Source: Blastococcus sp. URHD0036
GTDB lineage: Bacteria; Actinomycetota; Actinomycetes; Mycobacteriales; Geodermatophilaceae
Assembly: GCF_000701365.1 (NCBI RefSeq)
Contig: NZ_JNIK01000011.1
Location: forward strand, 62,001-126,000
Length of the DNA stretch: 64,000 nucleotides
Direction of reading: 5' to 3'
The stretch's first letter is position 1. Each line of letters begins with the position of its first letter. A program made the position numbers and the translations under genes. This document shows, in pieces, positions 17,306-26,100 of this stretch. The notes below the pieces were generated by a model. It made no database searches and had not been told where the DNA came from. It saw only the letters and a list, made by a program, of their open reading frames with translations.

Positions 17306-18063
17306 CGGGGCAGCCGTCCCATCTCGCGGAACCACTTGCCCGCGGCGAGGAGCAGGAAGCCGGCGGCCGCGAGGAAGAGGACGGTGTAGACGGGGACGAA
17401 GACCGACGTCCAGCCGAACAGCACGAACGTGCAGGCCAGCAGGCCGTAGTCGGTCGGCAGCGTCATGATCGAGCGGCCGATGCCGGCCGGCTGCGAGGTG
17501 CGCGCGGCCCGGGTGGGCGCCCCGTGCTGGGCGCGCAGCGCCTCGTTGAGCATGGTCGCGAAGTAGGTGACGGCGTCGACGACGCAGTAGCCCAGCGGCA
17601 CCAGCAGCCAGACGGCGTCGAGGTCGGTGAAGCGGTACAGGCCGATCAGGACGGCGAGGTGCAGGCTGGAGGCCTTGGCCGCGTCGACCATGTGGTCCAG
17701 CCACTCCCCCGCCGGCGAGCCGCCGCCGCGCAGCCGGGCCAGCTGCCCGTCCGCGGCGTCCAGGCCGTAGCCGAGCACCAGGCAGGCGGCCACGGCGAGG
17801 CCCATGGGCACCGACGGCGAGACCAGGGCCAGCAGCGCGACGCCGGTGGCGGTGGCCGTGGCGCTGAGCGCGGTCACGGCGTTGGGCGTGAGGCCGGCGG
17901 AGAAGGCGAGCGCGGCGAACAGCCGGCCCAGGGGCCGGTTGACGAAGCGTGAGTACAGCGGCGCCCCGGCCGCGCCCTTCTGCGCGGCGGACAGCCGCGA
18001 GAGCGTGTCGCGCAGTCCCTGTGGCGCGGGGGTGTCCGGACGGCGCTCGGCGACCGTGGTCAC
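17302..18063 (-). CDS. CDP-alcohol phosphatidyltransferase-family membrane enzyme
   Basis: A 253-residue integral membrane enzyme that displaces CMP from a CDP-alcohol. The full active-site signature is present at about 102-127: DAADGQLAR, eight residues, G, then D-x3-D (LDHMVD), matching D-x2-DG-x2-AR-x8-G-x3-D-x3-D. About five hydrophobic segments follow. The frame is open to 18252, but the upstream part is Gly/Arg-rich and overlaps palindromes. GTG 18063 gives the usual short charged N-terminus. As first gene of the coupled operon with glycosyltransferase, deacetylase, Wzx and Wzy it probably decorates the polymer or makes a special lipid. The TagD-like enzyme at 8271 may supply its donor. 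Confidence 0.87.
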   Translation of the reverse strand: MTTVAERRPDTPAPQGLRDTLSRLSAAQKGAAGAPLYSRFVNRPLGRLFAALAFSAGLTPNAVTALSATATATGVALLALVSPSVPMGLAVAACLVLGYGLDAADGQLARLRGGGSPAGEWLDHMVDAAKASSLHLAVLIGLYRFTDLDAVWLLVPLGYCVVDAVTYFATMLNEALRAQHGAPTRAARTSQPAGIGRSIMTLPTDYGLLACTFVLFGWTSVFVPVYTVLFLAAAGFLLLAAGKWFREMGRLPR

Positions 18064-18346
18064 GACGCCTGCCCGACCTGTGCCGGTGCGTTCCGCGTGC
18101 CGTCCACTGGTGCCTCCCGTACTGCTGGCCGTCCGATCGGACGGGGCGGGACCCTGCGGATACGCAGGGGCCCGGCCGTCGCTCTGACCAGCATCGACAC
18201 CCGCAGCGCGGCTGGGGAGGCCTTGCCGGATGCCCTCACCCGCACGGGTCACCCGGACGGGCGCCCCCTCATCCGGGAGGGGGGGACGCCACCTCCGCGG
18301 CTACCGAGCGTCACGCGACCGCGCTGGGTCCCGGCCCCGGACAGCA
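18064..18346. promoter_or_regulatory. Upstream region of the polysaccharide operon
   Basis: This region holds no gene. On the plus strand it contains a perfect 16-bp palindrome CCGTCCGATCGGACGG (18129-18144) and a 7-bp hairpin CCCTGCG-GATA-CGCAGGG (18152-18169), both in the leader of the minus-strand operon. TCACCCG is repeated at about 18235 and 18249. A specific promoter cannot be assigned. Confidence 0.45.
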
Positions 18347-18381
18347 CGGTGCCGGGGCGGCACGAGGCCGCCCCGGCACCG
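18347..18381 (-). terminator. Terminator of the first giant surface-protein gene
   Basis: A 15-bp perfect stem (18347-18361 with 18367-18381) and a 5-nt loop ACGAG, starting 17 nt after the stop codon at 18398. A strong GC stem without a U-tract. Confidence 0.8.
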
Positions 18382-18397
18382 GGGGTACTGCAGCGGA

Positions 18398-21300
18398 TCA
18401 GCGGGCGACGGTGGCCGTGACCGCGTCGAACCGGACGTCGACCGGAGCGGTCGCGCTGCCCGACAGGTAGGCCGCGATCCCGATCGTGCCGGGCGCCTGG
18501 AGCGTCGCGGAGCCGTCGGTCCGGGCCAGGGTCGGGGTGGCCGGCGCCGGAGCGCCCGCCTGCCAGACCGAGAGCTCCAGGCCGGTGGTCCCGCTGCCGG
18601 TCACCCGGAGCCGCACCTCGAGCTGCATGCCCGCGGTGTAGGTCAGGCCGGGCACCGTGACGTTCCCGAGCACCGTCTCGACCCCGCCGACCTCGCGGGT
18701 CAGCGCCACCCCGACCGCACCGGTCGGCAGCACCTGCAGCCGGCCGCGGTACTGGTCGGTGCCGACCCGGCGGCCGGTCACGTAGACCAGCGCCCCGGAG
18801 CCACCGGTCGGCGTCGCCGACAGCGACACCGTGGTGCGGACGTCGACGTCGGTGGCCGAGACACCGGCCAGGTAGGCACCGGTGTTGTTGCCCGCGCCCA
18901 CCGTCAGGACGGCGGCGCCACCGGCGACCGACTGCCGGACGAGACCGGCCACCGAGGTCCAGGCGCCACCGAGGTCGGCGGTGCCCAGCCCACCGGTCAC
19001 CGACCGGTCGAAGGTGTCGGTCGCGACCGGCGCGGCCGGCAGCTCCACCGGCGGGGCCGGCGGCGCGGTGACGGTGATCGACCGGGTCGTGGTCGCCGTG
19101 GCGCCCTCGTCGTCGGTGACCGTCAGGCGGACGGTGTAGCTGCCCGCCGCCGCGTAGTCGTGCGTCGCGGTGACGCCGGTGCCGGTGGTCCCGTCACCGA
19201 AGGCCCAGTCGGCCCGGGCGACCCGGCCGTCGGCGTCCGCCGAGCCGGAGGCGTCGACGGCGACCGTCAGCTGGCCGGCGTCCGCGGTGAACGCGGCGGT
19301 CGGCGCCAGGTTGGTGTGCGCACCGGCGCCCACCAGCCCGACCCGGAAGGAGCTGATCCGGACGGCCGTGGCCACGGTGTTGCTGCTGGGCCGGTAGGCG
19401 GCCAGACCGACCGAGCCGGCGACCTGGAGGGCCTCGGTGGTGTCGGTCCGCGACAGCTGCGCGGTGGTGGGCTCGGCCTGGCCGGCCACCCACACCGACG
19501 CGGTGATGGCGGTCGTCCCGGTGCCCGAGACCTGCACCCGGCTGGCGAGCGTGGTGCCCGGCGTCCAGGTCAGACCCGGCACGAGGACCTCGCCACCGGG
19601 GAAGGACTCGACGCCCGCGACGACCCGCGACAGGGCCAGGTACACCGCGCCGTCGGTGGCGACCCGCACCCGCACCCGGTACTCGTCACCGGTCACCGTG
19701 CGGCGGCCGGTCAGGTAGACCCAGGTGCCGCTGGTGCCGGTCGGCGCCGCGGTGAGGGTGAAGGAGCTGCGCAGGTCGGCACTGGTGGTGCTGACCGAGC
19801 CCAGGTAGGAGCCGGTGTTGTTGCCGGCGCCGGGCAGGGCGAGCTCGGCGACCCCGTCGGTGACCGACTGGCGGGCGGCGCCGACCGTGACGGTCCACGC
19901 CCCACCGACGTCGGCGGTGCCGAGGCCCCCGGTGACCGAGCGGCCGAAGGTGTCCTTCGCGATCGGCGCGGTCGGGATCGGCGCGGTCACGGTGACCTGC
20001 TGCGAGGTCGTGTGCGTGGCGCCGTCGTTGTCCGTGACGGTCAGCGCGACGGCGTAGGTGCCGGCCGCGGCGTAGGTGTGCGCCGCGGTCTTGCCGGTGC
20101 CGTTGGCCGACCCGTCGCCCCAGTTCCAGCTGTAGCCGGCGACGGTGCCGTCGGTGTCGTTGCTGGCGGTGCCGTCGACGGCGACGGCCAGGTCACGACC
20201 GGTGGCCGTGTAGGCCGCCACCGGCGCCTGGTTGACCCGCGCCGGGGCCACGGTGACCAGCGTCTTCGCGGTCGTGGTGGCGCCCTTGTCGTCGGTCACC
20301 GCGAGGGCGACGACGTAGGTGCCGGCGGTGGCGTAGGTGTGCGACGCCGTGGCGCCGGTGCCCCGCTGGCCGTCGCCGAAGTCCCAGGCGTAGGAGGCCA
20401 CGGTGCCGTCGCTGTCGGCCGAGCCGCGGCCGTCGAGCGCCGCGGTCAGGCCGGTGGGCGTGGCGGTGAGGCGCGCGGTCGGCGACATGTTGGCCGCCGG
20501 GCCGGTGGAGACGTGCGCGGCGATCTGCTGCGCCGACAGGGCCGTCGGGTACAGCGCGACCTCGTCGATCGAGCCGGTGAAGGTGCTGGCACCGGAGATG
20601 GACTTGTCGGCGCCGACACGGAAGAAGCCGTTGTAGGACTGCCCGCTGGTGGCGGCGGTGTTCGTGCCGACCAGGACGCCGTCCACGTACAGCGAGATGC
20701 CCGCGGGGCTCATCGTCGCCGCGACGTGGTGCCACTTGCCGTCGTTCACCGCGGCGGTGCTGGTGACGGTGCGGGTCGTGGTGATGCCGAGGATGCCGGG
20801 CACCTTGACGCTGAAGTTGATCCGGCCGTTGGTGCCGAGGTAGACCTGCCGGTCGTAGGTGCCGCTGGTGCCGGTGGCCTTGTTGGCGAAGCCCATGATC
20901 CGGCCGCCCGCGGTGGACGTGGTCGAGAACCACGCCTCCTGGGTGAAGGTGTTCGGCGCCGCCGTGGCGGTGCCGGTCGCCAGCGCGGCGGTGGCGCTGC
21001 CGTTGAACGCGTAGGCGGTGTCGCCGGGAACGGCGCCGGCCTGCCCACGGGTGACCCCGGCGCCGACCGTCATCGGCCGGGTGCCGATGGCGTCGGCCGC
21101 GGTGCCGGAGGCCTCGCCGAGCCGCCAGTAGGACGACGCACCGTCGGCGCGCACGCTGTCGGCGTAGGACACGGTCTGGGTGGGAGCTGCGGCGACCTCG
21201 ACGGCGACCCAGGGGGTCGCGACCGTGTTGCCGAACGGGTCGGTGGCGGTGACGCGGTAGCGCAGGCTGCCGCTGACCCCGGCGTCGCCGGCGGACATCG

Positions 21301-22876
21301 CCGGGCGGTTCCACCAGGTCGAGGCCTGCACGGTCTCGGCGACCGGGAGGGCCTGGCCCTCGCGCTGGACGCGGTAGACGAGGTTGGCGTTGTCCTGGTC
21401 GGACGTCGCCGTCCAGGAGACGGTGACCTTGCCGGGGGCCGGCGAGGTGGCGGTGGCGGTGAAGCCGTCGGCCGCGGGGCCGACCTTGTTCGGCGCGGTG
21501 CCCGGCAGCGCGTAGCGCACCAGGCCCTGCTGGCCGATGCCGTTCACGCGCGGGAACTCACCGCCGTAGACGATGTACTGGCCGTTGCCGGTGACCGACC
21601 AGCCGGCCTGGCCCTGGCCGGTGAAGGTGCCCGGCGTCATGGTCGGGAACCAGGGCAGCAGCGCGCCGGCCGGCTGACCGCGGAAGTTGGCGTTGGTGAT
21701 GGTCGAGGAGCCGACCGTCCCCTGCGGCGCGAGCGTGTACGCGGTGCCGAACTTGTGCACCCGGACGGGCTGCTCGGGGAAGCCACCGATGTTCTTGCAG
21801 TCGTGGGTGTGGCTGGCGATGTAGACGACGCCGTCGCTCACGTAGTTGGAGTACGAGTCGCCGCGGCAGTCGTTGATCTCGACGATCGAGCCGCCGTCGG
21901 CCTTGACCACGAACGAGCCCTCGAGGTTGCCGGGGCCGTAGAAGTCGTAGGCGGTGCCGATGACCATGTCGCCGTAGGTGGTGAGGCTGTAGACGGCGGA
22001 GTTCACGCCCTGGTTGGTCAGCCGCTGGTTGATCGCGAACGGCTTGTTCTCGCCGGAGACCGGGTCGAGGGCCGCGACACCGGTGGCCTTGACGCCGTTC
22101 ATGCTGTCGAAGCGCCCACCGGCGATGACCTGGCCGTTGGAGGCGACGGTCAGCGCGAGGACGGCGTCGCTGGTGCCCTTGGCACCGTTGCTGTTGCCGG
22201 CGGTGGACCCGACGCCGGGCACCGGGGCCCAGGGCAGCAGGCTGCCGTCGACGGCGCTGACCCCGGCGAGCCGGCTGCGGCTGACGCTGCCGACCGCGGT
22301 GATGCTGCCGCCCATGTAGACGGTGTCGTTCGTGACGGCGAGCGCGGCGACCTGGCTCTGCACGGCCGGGGCGAAGTTCGCGACCACGGCGCCGGTGGCG
22401 GTGTCGAAGGCGACGACGCGCTTGCGGGTCTGCCCGTCGACGGTGTTGAAGTCGCCGGCCGCGTAGAGGCGGGTGCCGTCGGGCGAGGCCGCGACGGCCA
22501 GGACCTGGCCGTTGAGCTCGTGGGCGAACGAGGTGATCAGCTCGCCGGTCCGGATGTCGTAGGCGAGGAGGTTCGCCCGCGGCGTCTCGTTGACACCGGC
22601 CGCCGCACCGGCGGGGCGCGCACTGGTGAACGAGCCACCGACGTACACGGTGTTGCCGACCACGACCTGCGACCACGCCACGCCGTTGATCTGCACGGTG
22701 GGCAGCGCATCGGCGGTGGCCGTGACCGGCGTGCTCGCCGACGGCGTCAGCGGCGCGGAGTCCGCCTGCGCGATGCCGGGGAGGAGCGCCAGGCTGCCGG
22801 CCGCGAGCAGGAGGCTCAGGCCTCCGGCGACCCCGCGGATGGGCGCCCGCCAGGGCGCGGTCGAAGACGTGGACAT
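18398..22876 (-). CDS. Giant secreted multidomain protein (beta-propeller, LamG, PKD)
   Basis: 1,492 residues. Signal peptide 1-38 (cleavage after AQA, ahead of DSAP). About 45-470 is a delta-60-like or PQQ-like beta-propeller of repeats such as VVVGNTVYVGGSFTSA and SPDGTRLYAAGDFNTV. A fibronectin III-like part follows (about 480-565), then a LamG/concanavalin-like domain (about 575-785, SYWRLGEASG to IDEVALYPTALSAQQIAAH). Two PKD domains follow (about 800-965, WDFGDG, WNWGDG), a repeated 205-residue module starting DTFGRSVTGGLGTADVGGAW (about 974), a third PKD (about 1195-1270) and a second module (about 1286 to the end). No sortase or membrane anchor is seen. Likely an extracellular carbohydrate- or matrix-binding protein. 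GGGGGAA precedes the ATG. Confidence 0.85.
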   Translation of the reverse strand: MSTSSTAPWRAPIRGVAGGLSLLLAAGSLALLPGIAQADSAPLTPSASTPVTATADALPTVQINGVAWSQVVVGNTVYVGGSFTSARPAGAAAGVNETPRANLLAYDIRTGELITSFAHELNGQVLAVAASPDGTRLYAAGDFNTVDGQTRKRVVAFDTATGAVVANFAPAVQSQVAALAVTNDTVYMGGSITAVGSVSRSRLAGVSAVDGSLLPWAPVPGVGSTAGNSNGAKGTSDAVLALTVASNGQVIAGGRFDSMNGVKATGVAALDPVSGENKPFAINQRLTNQGVNSAVYSLTTYGDMVIGTAYDFYGPGNLEGSFVVKADGGSIVEINDCRGDSYSNYVSDGVVYIASHTHDCKNIGGFPEQPVRVHKFGTAYTLAPQGTVGSSTITNANFRGQPAGALLPWFPTMTPGTFTGQGQAGWSVTGNGQYIVYGGEFPRVNGIGQQGLVRYALPGTAPNKVGPAADGFTATATSPAPGKVTVSWTATSDQDNANLVYRVQREGQALPVAETVQASTWWNRPAMSAGDAGVSGSLRYRVTATDPFGNTVATPWVAVEVAAAPTQTVSYADSVRADGASSYWRLGEASGTAADAIGTRPMTVGAGVTRGQAGAVPGDTAYAFNGSATAALATGTATAAPNTFTQEAWFSTTSTAGGRIMGFANKATGTSGTYDRQVYLGTNGRINFSVKVPGILGITTTRTVTSTAAVNDGKWHHVAATMSPAGISLYVDGVLVGTNTAATSGQSYNGFFRVGADKSISGASTFTGSIDEVALYPTALSAQQIAAHVSTGPAANMSPTARLTATPTGLTAALDGRGSADSDGTVASYAWDFGDGQRGTGATASHTYATAGTYVVALAVTDDKGATTTAKTLVTVAPARVNQAPVAAYTATGRDLAVAVDGTASNDTDGTVAGYSWNWGDGSANGTGKTAAHTYAAAGTYAVALTVTDNDGATHTTSQQVTVTAPIPTAPIAKDTFGRSVTGGLGTADVGGAWTVTVGAARQSVTDGVAELALPGAGNNTGSYLGSVSTTSADLRSSFTLTAAPTGTSGTWVYLTGRRTVTGDEYRVRVRVATDGAVYLALSRVVAGVESFPGGEVLVPGLTWTPGTTLASRVQVSGTGTTAITASVWVAGQAEPTTAQLSRTDTTEALQVAGSVGLAAYRPSSNTVATAVRISSFRVGLVGAGAHTNLAPTAAFTADAGQLTVAVDASGSADADGRVARADWAFGDGTTGTGVTATHDYAAAGSYTVRLTVTDDEGATATTTRSITVTAPPAPPVELPAAPVATDTFDRSVTGGLGTADLGGAWTSVAGLVRQSVAGGAAVLTVGAGNNTGAYLAGVSATDVDVRTTVSLSATPTGGSGALVYVTGRRVGTDQYRGRLQVLPTGAVGVALTREVGGVETVLGNVTVPGLTYTAGMQLEVRLRVTGSGTTGLELSVWQAGAPAPATPTLARTDGSATLQAPGTIGIAAYLSGSATAPVDVRFDAVTATVAR

Positions 22877-23074
22877 GCGGTTCCCCCGTGTGCCAGGACC
22901 CGAGGCCGGCGGCTTCCCCCTGGATGCCGTCGTCGAGTACCGACAGTGACGATGACACGGCGTGACGGTCCTGCCGATCGCCCATATGGGTGGCGACCTG
23001 CGGTTTCCTCCCTCGTCGTGATGAGGTCGCTCACACAGTGTGAGTGCGAACTCGCTCTCGGCTGGGCGGAACGG
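22877..23074. promoter_or_regulatory. Upstream region of the first giant surface-protein gene
   Basis: Read on the minus strand, the TCAC-N5-GTGA repeat (site A, 23031-23043) is followed after 31 nt by AGGTCGCC, then ATCGTCAC and a GGTACT -10-like box. The same order and 31-nt spacing occur upstream of the paralogue (site B). No gene is present. Confidence 0.5.
23031..23043. promoter_or_regulatory. TCAC-N5-GTGA inverted repeat (site A)
   Basis: TCACACAGTGTGA, within the larger palindrome CTCACAC-A-GTGTGAG. It is centred 161 nt upstream of the giant surface-protein start at 22876. Confidence 0.5.
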
Positions 23075-23110
23075 CGCCGGGCCGGCCCCCGTGAGGGAGC
23101 CGGCCCGGCG
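23075..23110 (-). terminator. Terminator of the second giant surface-protein gene
   Basis: A 12-bp perfect stem (23075-23086 with 23099-23110) plus CCC/GGG closing a GTGA loop, 8 nt after the stop codon at 23118. Confidence 0.8.
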
Positions 23111-23117
23111 TCGGGGA

Positions 23118-26100
23118 TCACTGCGCGACGGTGACCTGCAGGTCGTCGAAGCGCACCGCCGTCGCGGCGGTGGCGCTGCCCGGCCGGTAGGCGCCGATCC
23201 CGACCGTCCCGGGCGCCTGCAGCGCCGCGGTCGTGTCGGTGCGCGACAGCTGCGGCGTCACCGGCTCGGTGCCGCCGGTCGCCCAGACCGCCCCGGTGAC
23301 CGTGGTCGTGCCGGTCCCGGTCACCCGGACCCGCACCTGGAGCACCGAGCCCGGCGTCCAGGTCAGCCCCGCCACCTGCGTCTCCCCGCCCGGGAAGGTC
23401 TCGGTGCCGGCGACGATCCGGGACAGCGCGAGGAACACGCCGCCGTCCGGCGCCACCCGCATCCGCACCGTGTACTCGTTGCCCGCACCCACCCGGCGGC
23501 CGCCGATCTCGACGAACGTGCCGGTGCCGGTCGGCGCCGAGGAGAGGCTGACCGCGGCGCGGACGTCGACGGCGGTCGCGGCCACCGAGCCGAGGTAGGC
23601 CCCGGTCTCGTTGCCCGCGGTGGGCAGCGACAGCACCGCCCCGCCGGAGGCGACCGAGAGGCGGGAGGCCCCGACCGACGCCGTCCACGCACCACCGACG
23701 TCGGCGTTGCCGAGGCCTGCGGTCACCGCGCGCTCGAAGGCATCGGCGGCCAGCACCAGCGGCTGGGCCGGGCCCCCGGGTGCGGTGAGCGTGACCGGGC
23801 GCGTCGCCGTCGCCGTCGCGCCGTCGTCGTCGGTCACCGTGAGCGTCACGGTGTACGAGCCGGCGGTGGCGTAGGTGTGCGACGCGGTCGCACCCGAGCC
23901 GGCGGCGGTGCCGTCGCCCCAGTTCCAGGAGTACCCGGCGACCGTGCCGTCGGAGTCGGCGGAGGTCCGCCCGTCGACCGCCACGGCCAGGCCGGTGGCC
24001 TGAGCGGTGAAGGCCGCGGTCGGTGCCACGTTCGCCGGCGGCGGGGTCGGCGTCGCCCCGACCGCGGTCACGGCCAGGTCGGCGAACGCCACCGAGGTCG
24101 CCGCGGTCGCGTTGGCGGGCCGGTAGGCACCGATCCCGACCGAGCCCGGCTTCTGCAGGGCCGCGGTCGTGTCGGTCCGCGACAGCTGCGGCGTCGCCGG
24201 CTCGGCCTGCCCGGCCACCCACACCGAAGCGGTGATGGTCGTGGTGCCGGTGCCCGCGACCTGCACCCGCGTGGCCAGGGTGGTGCCCGACCGCCAGGTG
24301 AGGCCCGGCACGAGCACCTCCCCACCGGGGAAGGTCTCCACGCCGCCGGTCACCCGGGACAGCGCCAGGTAGACGCTCCCGTCGGGAGCCACCCGGACGC
24401 GGACCGTGTACTCCTCGCCCGAGCCCACCCGGCGGCCGGTCACGTAGGCGTACGTGCCGCTGCCGGTCGGGACGGAGGACGGGGTGAACGCGGTGCGGAC
24501 GTCGGCGCTGGTCACGCTGACCCCGCCGAGGTGGGCGATGGTCTCCAGGCCGGCCGAGGGCAGCGTGAGCACCGCGGCGCCCCCGCTGACCGACTGCCGG
24601 GCCGCGCCGACGGACGCCGTCCAGAGACCACCCAGCGGGGCGGTGCCCAGGCCGCCGGTCGTCGACCGGTCGAAGGCGTCGGTGACGATCGGCGGGGTGG
24701 CGCCCGCCGCGGCCACGGCGACCCCACGGGTCACCGAACCGGTGGCGCCGTCGTCGTCGGTGACCGTGAGGGTCACCTGGTAGACGCCGGCCGCCGCGAA
24801 GGCGTGCGTGGCGGTGGCGCCGGTACCGGCCGCCGTGCCGTCGCCCCACGTCCAGCGGTAGGAGGCCAGGGTGCCGTCGGCGTCGGACGAGCCGCGCCCG
24901 TCCACCGCCACCGACAGGTCCGTCGCCGTCGCCGTGAACGCGGCCGTCGGGGCCTTGTTCGGCGGCGCCGCGACGATGACCTGCCGCTGCGCGGTACCGG
25001 TCGCGCCGGCCGCGTCGGTGACGGTCAGCCGGACGGTGTACGTGCCACCGGCGGCGTAGGCGTGCGTGGCGGTGACGCCGGTGCCGGTGGTGCCGTCACC
25101 GAAGTCCCAGCGGTAGCCGGCGATCGCCGCACCGTCGGGGTCGACGGACAGGGTGCCGTCGAAGGAGGCGGTCAGGTCCTGGGCGCTCGACGTGAACGAC
25201 GCCTCGGGGGCGAGGTTCGCACCCGTCCCGGTGGTGCCCACCGCGTAGTGACGGGCCACCTGGTCGGCGGAGAGCACCGTCGGGTACACGGCGACCTCGT
25301 CGATCAGGCCGTTGAAGTACGGCGCCCCCGACCACGTGCGGTCGCCACCGATGCGCCAGTAGCCGGTGATGTACTGCGCCATGATCACGTCGGTCCGGCT
25401 GGCCACGAGCTTCCCGTCGACGTACAGCGACATGCCCGACGCGCCCACCGAGGCGACCACGTGGTGCCACTGACCGTTGTTCAGGGCGGTCGGGGTGACG
25501 AGCTCGGCGCCGAAGCCGGGGAACACCGCGAAGTGCAGCTTGCCCGACGGCTCGAGCCAGACCTGGCGGTCGTGGTTGTTGCTCAGCCCCGTCCGCTGGT
25601 CACCGAAGCCGAGGATCTTCCCGCCGGCGGTGCTGCGGGTCTCGAACCACGCCTCGACGGAGAAGGTGTGCAGGCCCTGGCGGGGGGTCTGGGTCGAGAA
25701 GTAGCCACCGACCCCGTCGAACCAGGTGGAGGTGTCGGTGTCACCGCGGAGGGCACCGGCGATGCCCCGGGCGAGGCCACCGCTGCCGACCAGGTCGTCG
25801 ACGCCGTCCAGGTCCGAGCTCGTCGTCCCGGAACGCTCGCCCAGCGACCAGTGGTCGGTCGCGCCGTCGGCCTGCACGGCCGCGGCGTAGGGCCGGGTCG
25901 CCGTCGTACCCGACGACGTACCCGTGCCGGTGCCGATCGCGACCTCGTTGCCGAAGGGATCGCTCACGGTGACCCGGTAGGTGTGCGAGCCGGCGGCCGC
26001 CGTCCGGTCGGTCCACGCGACGGGCGCGACCTGCCACCACAGCGACGACCGGGTGAACGTCGCCACCGGCTGGGCGCCGTTGTCACGGAAGACCCGGTAG

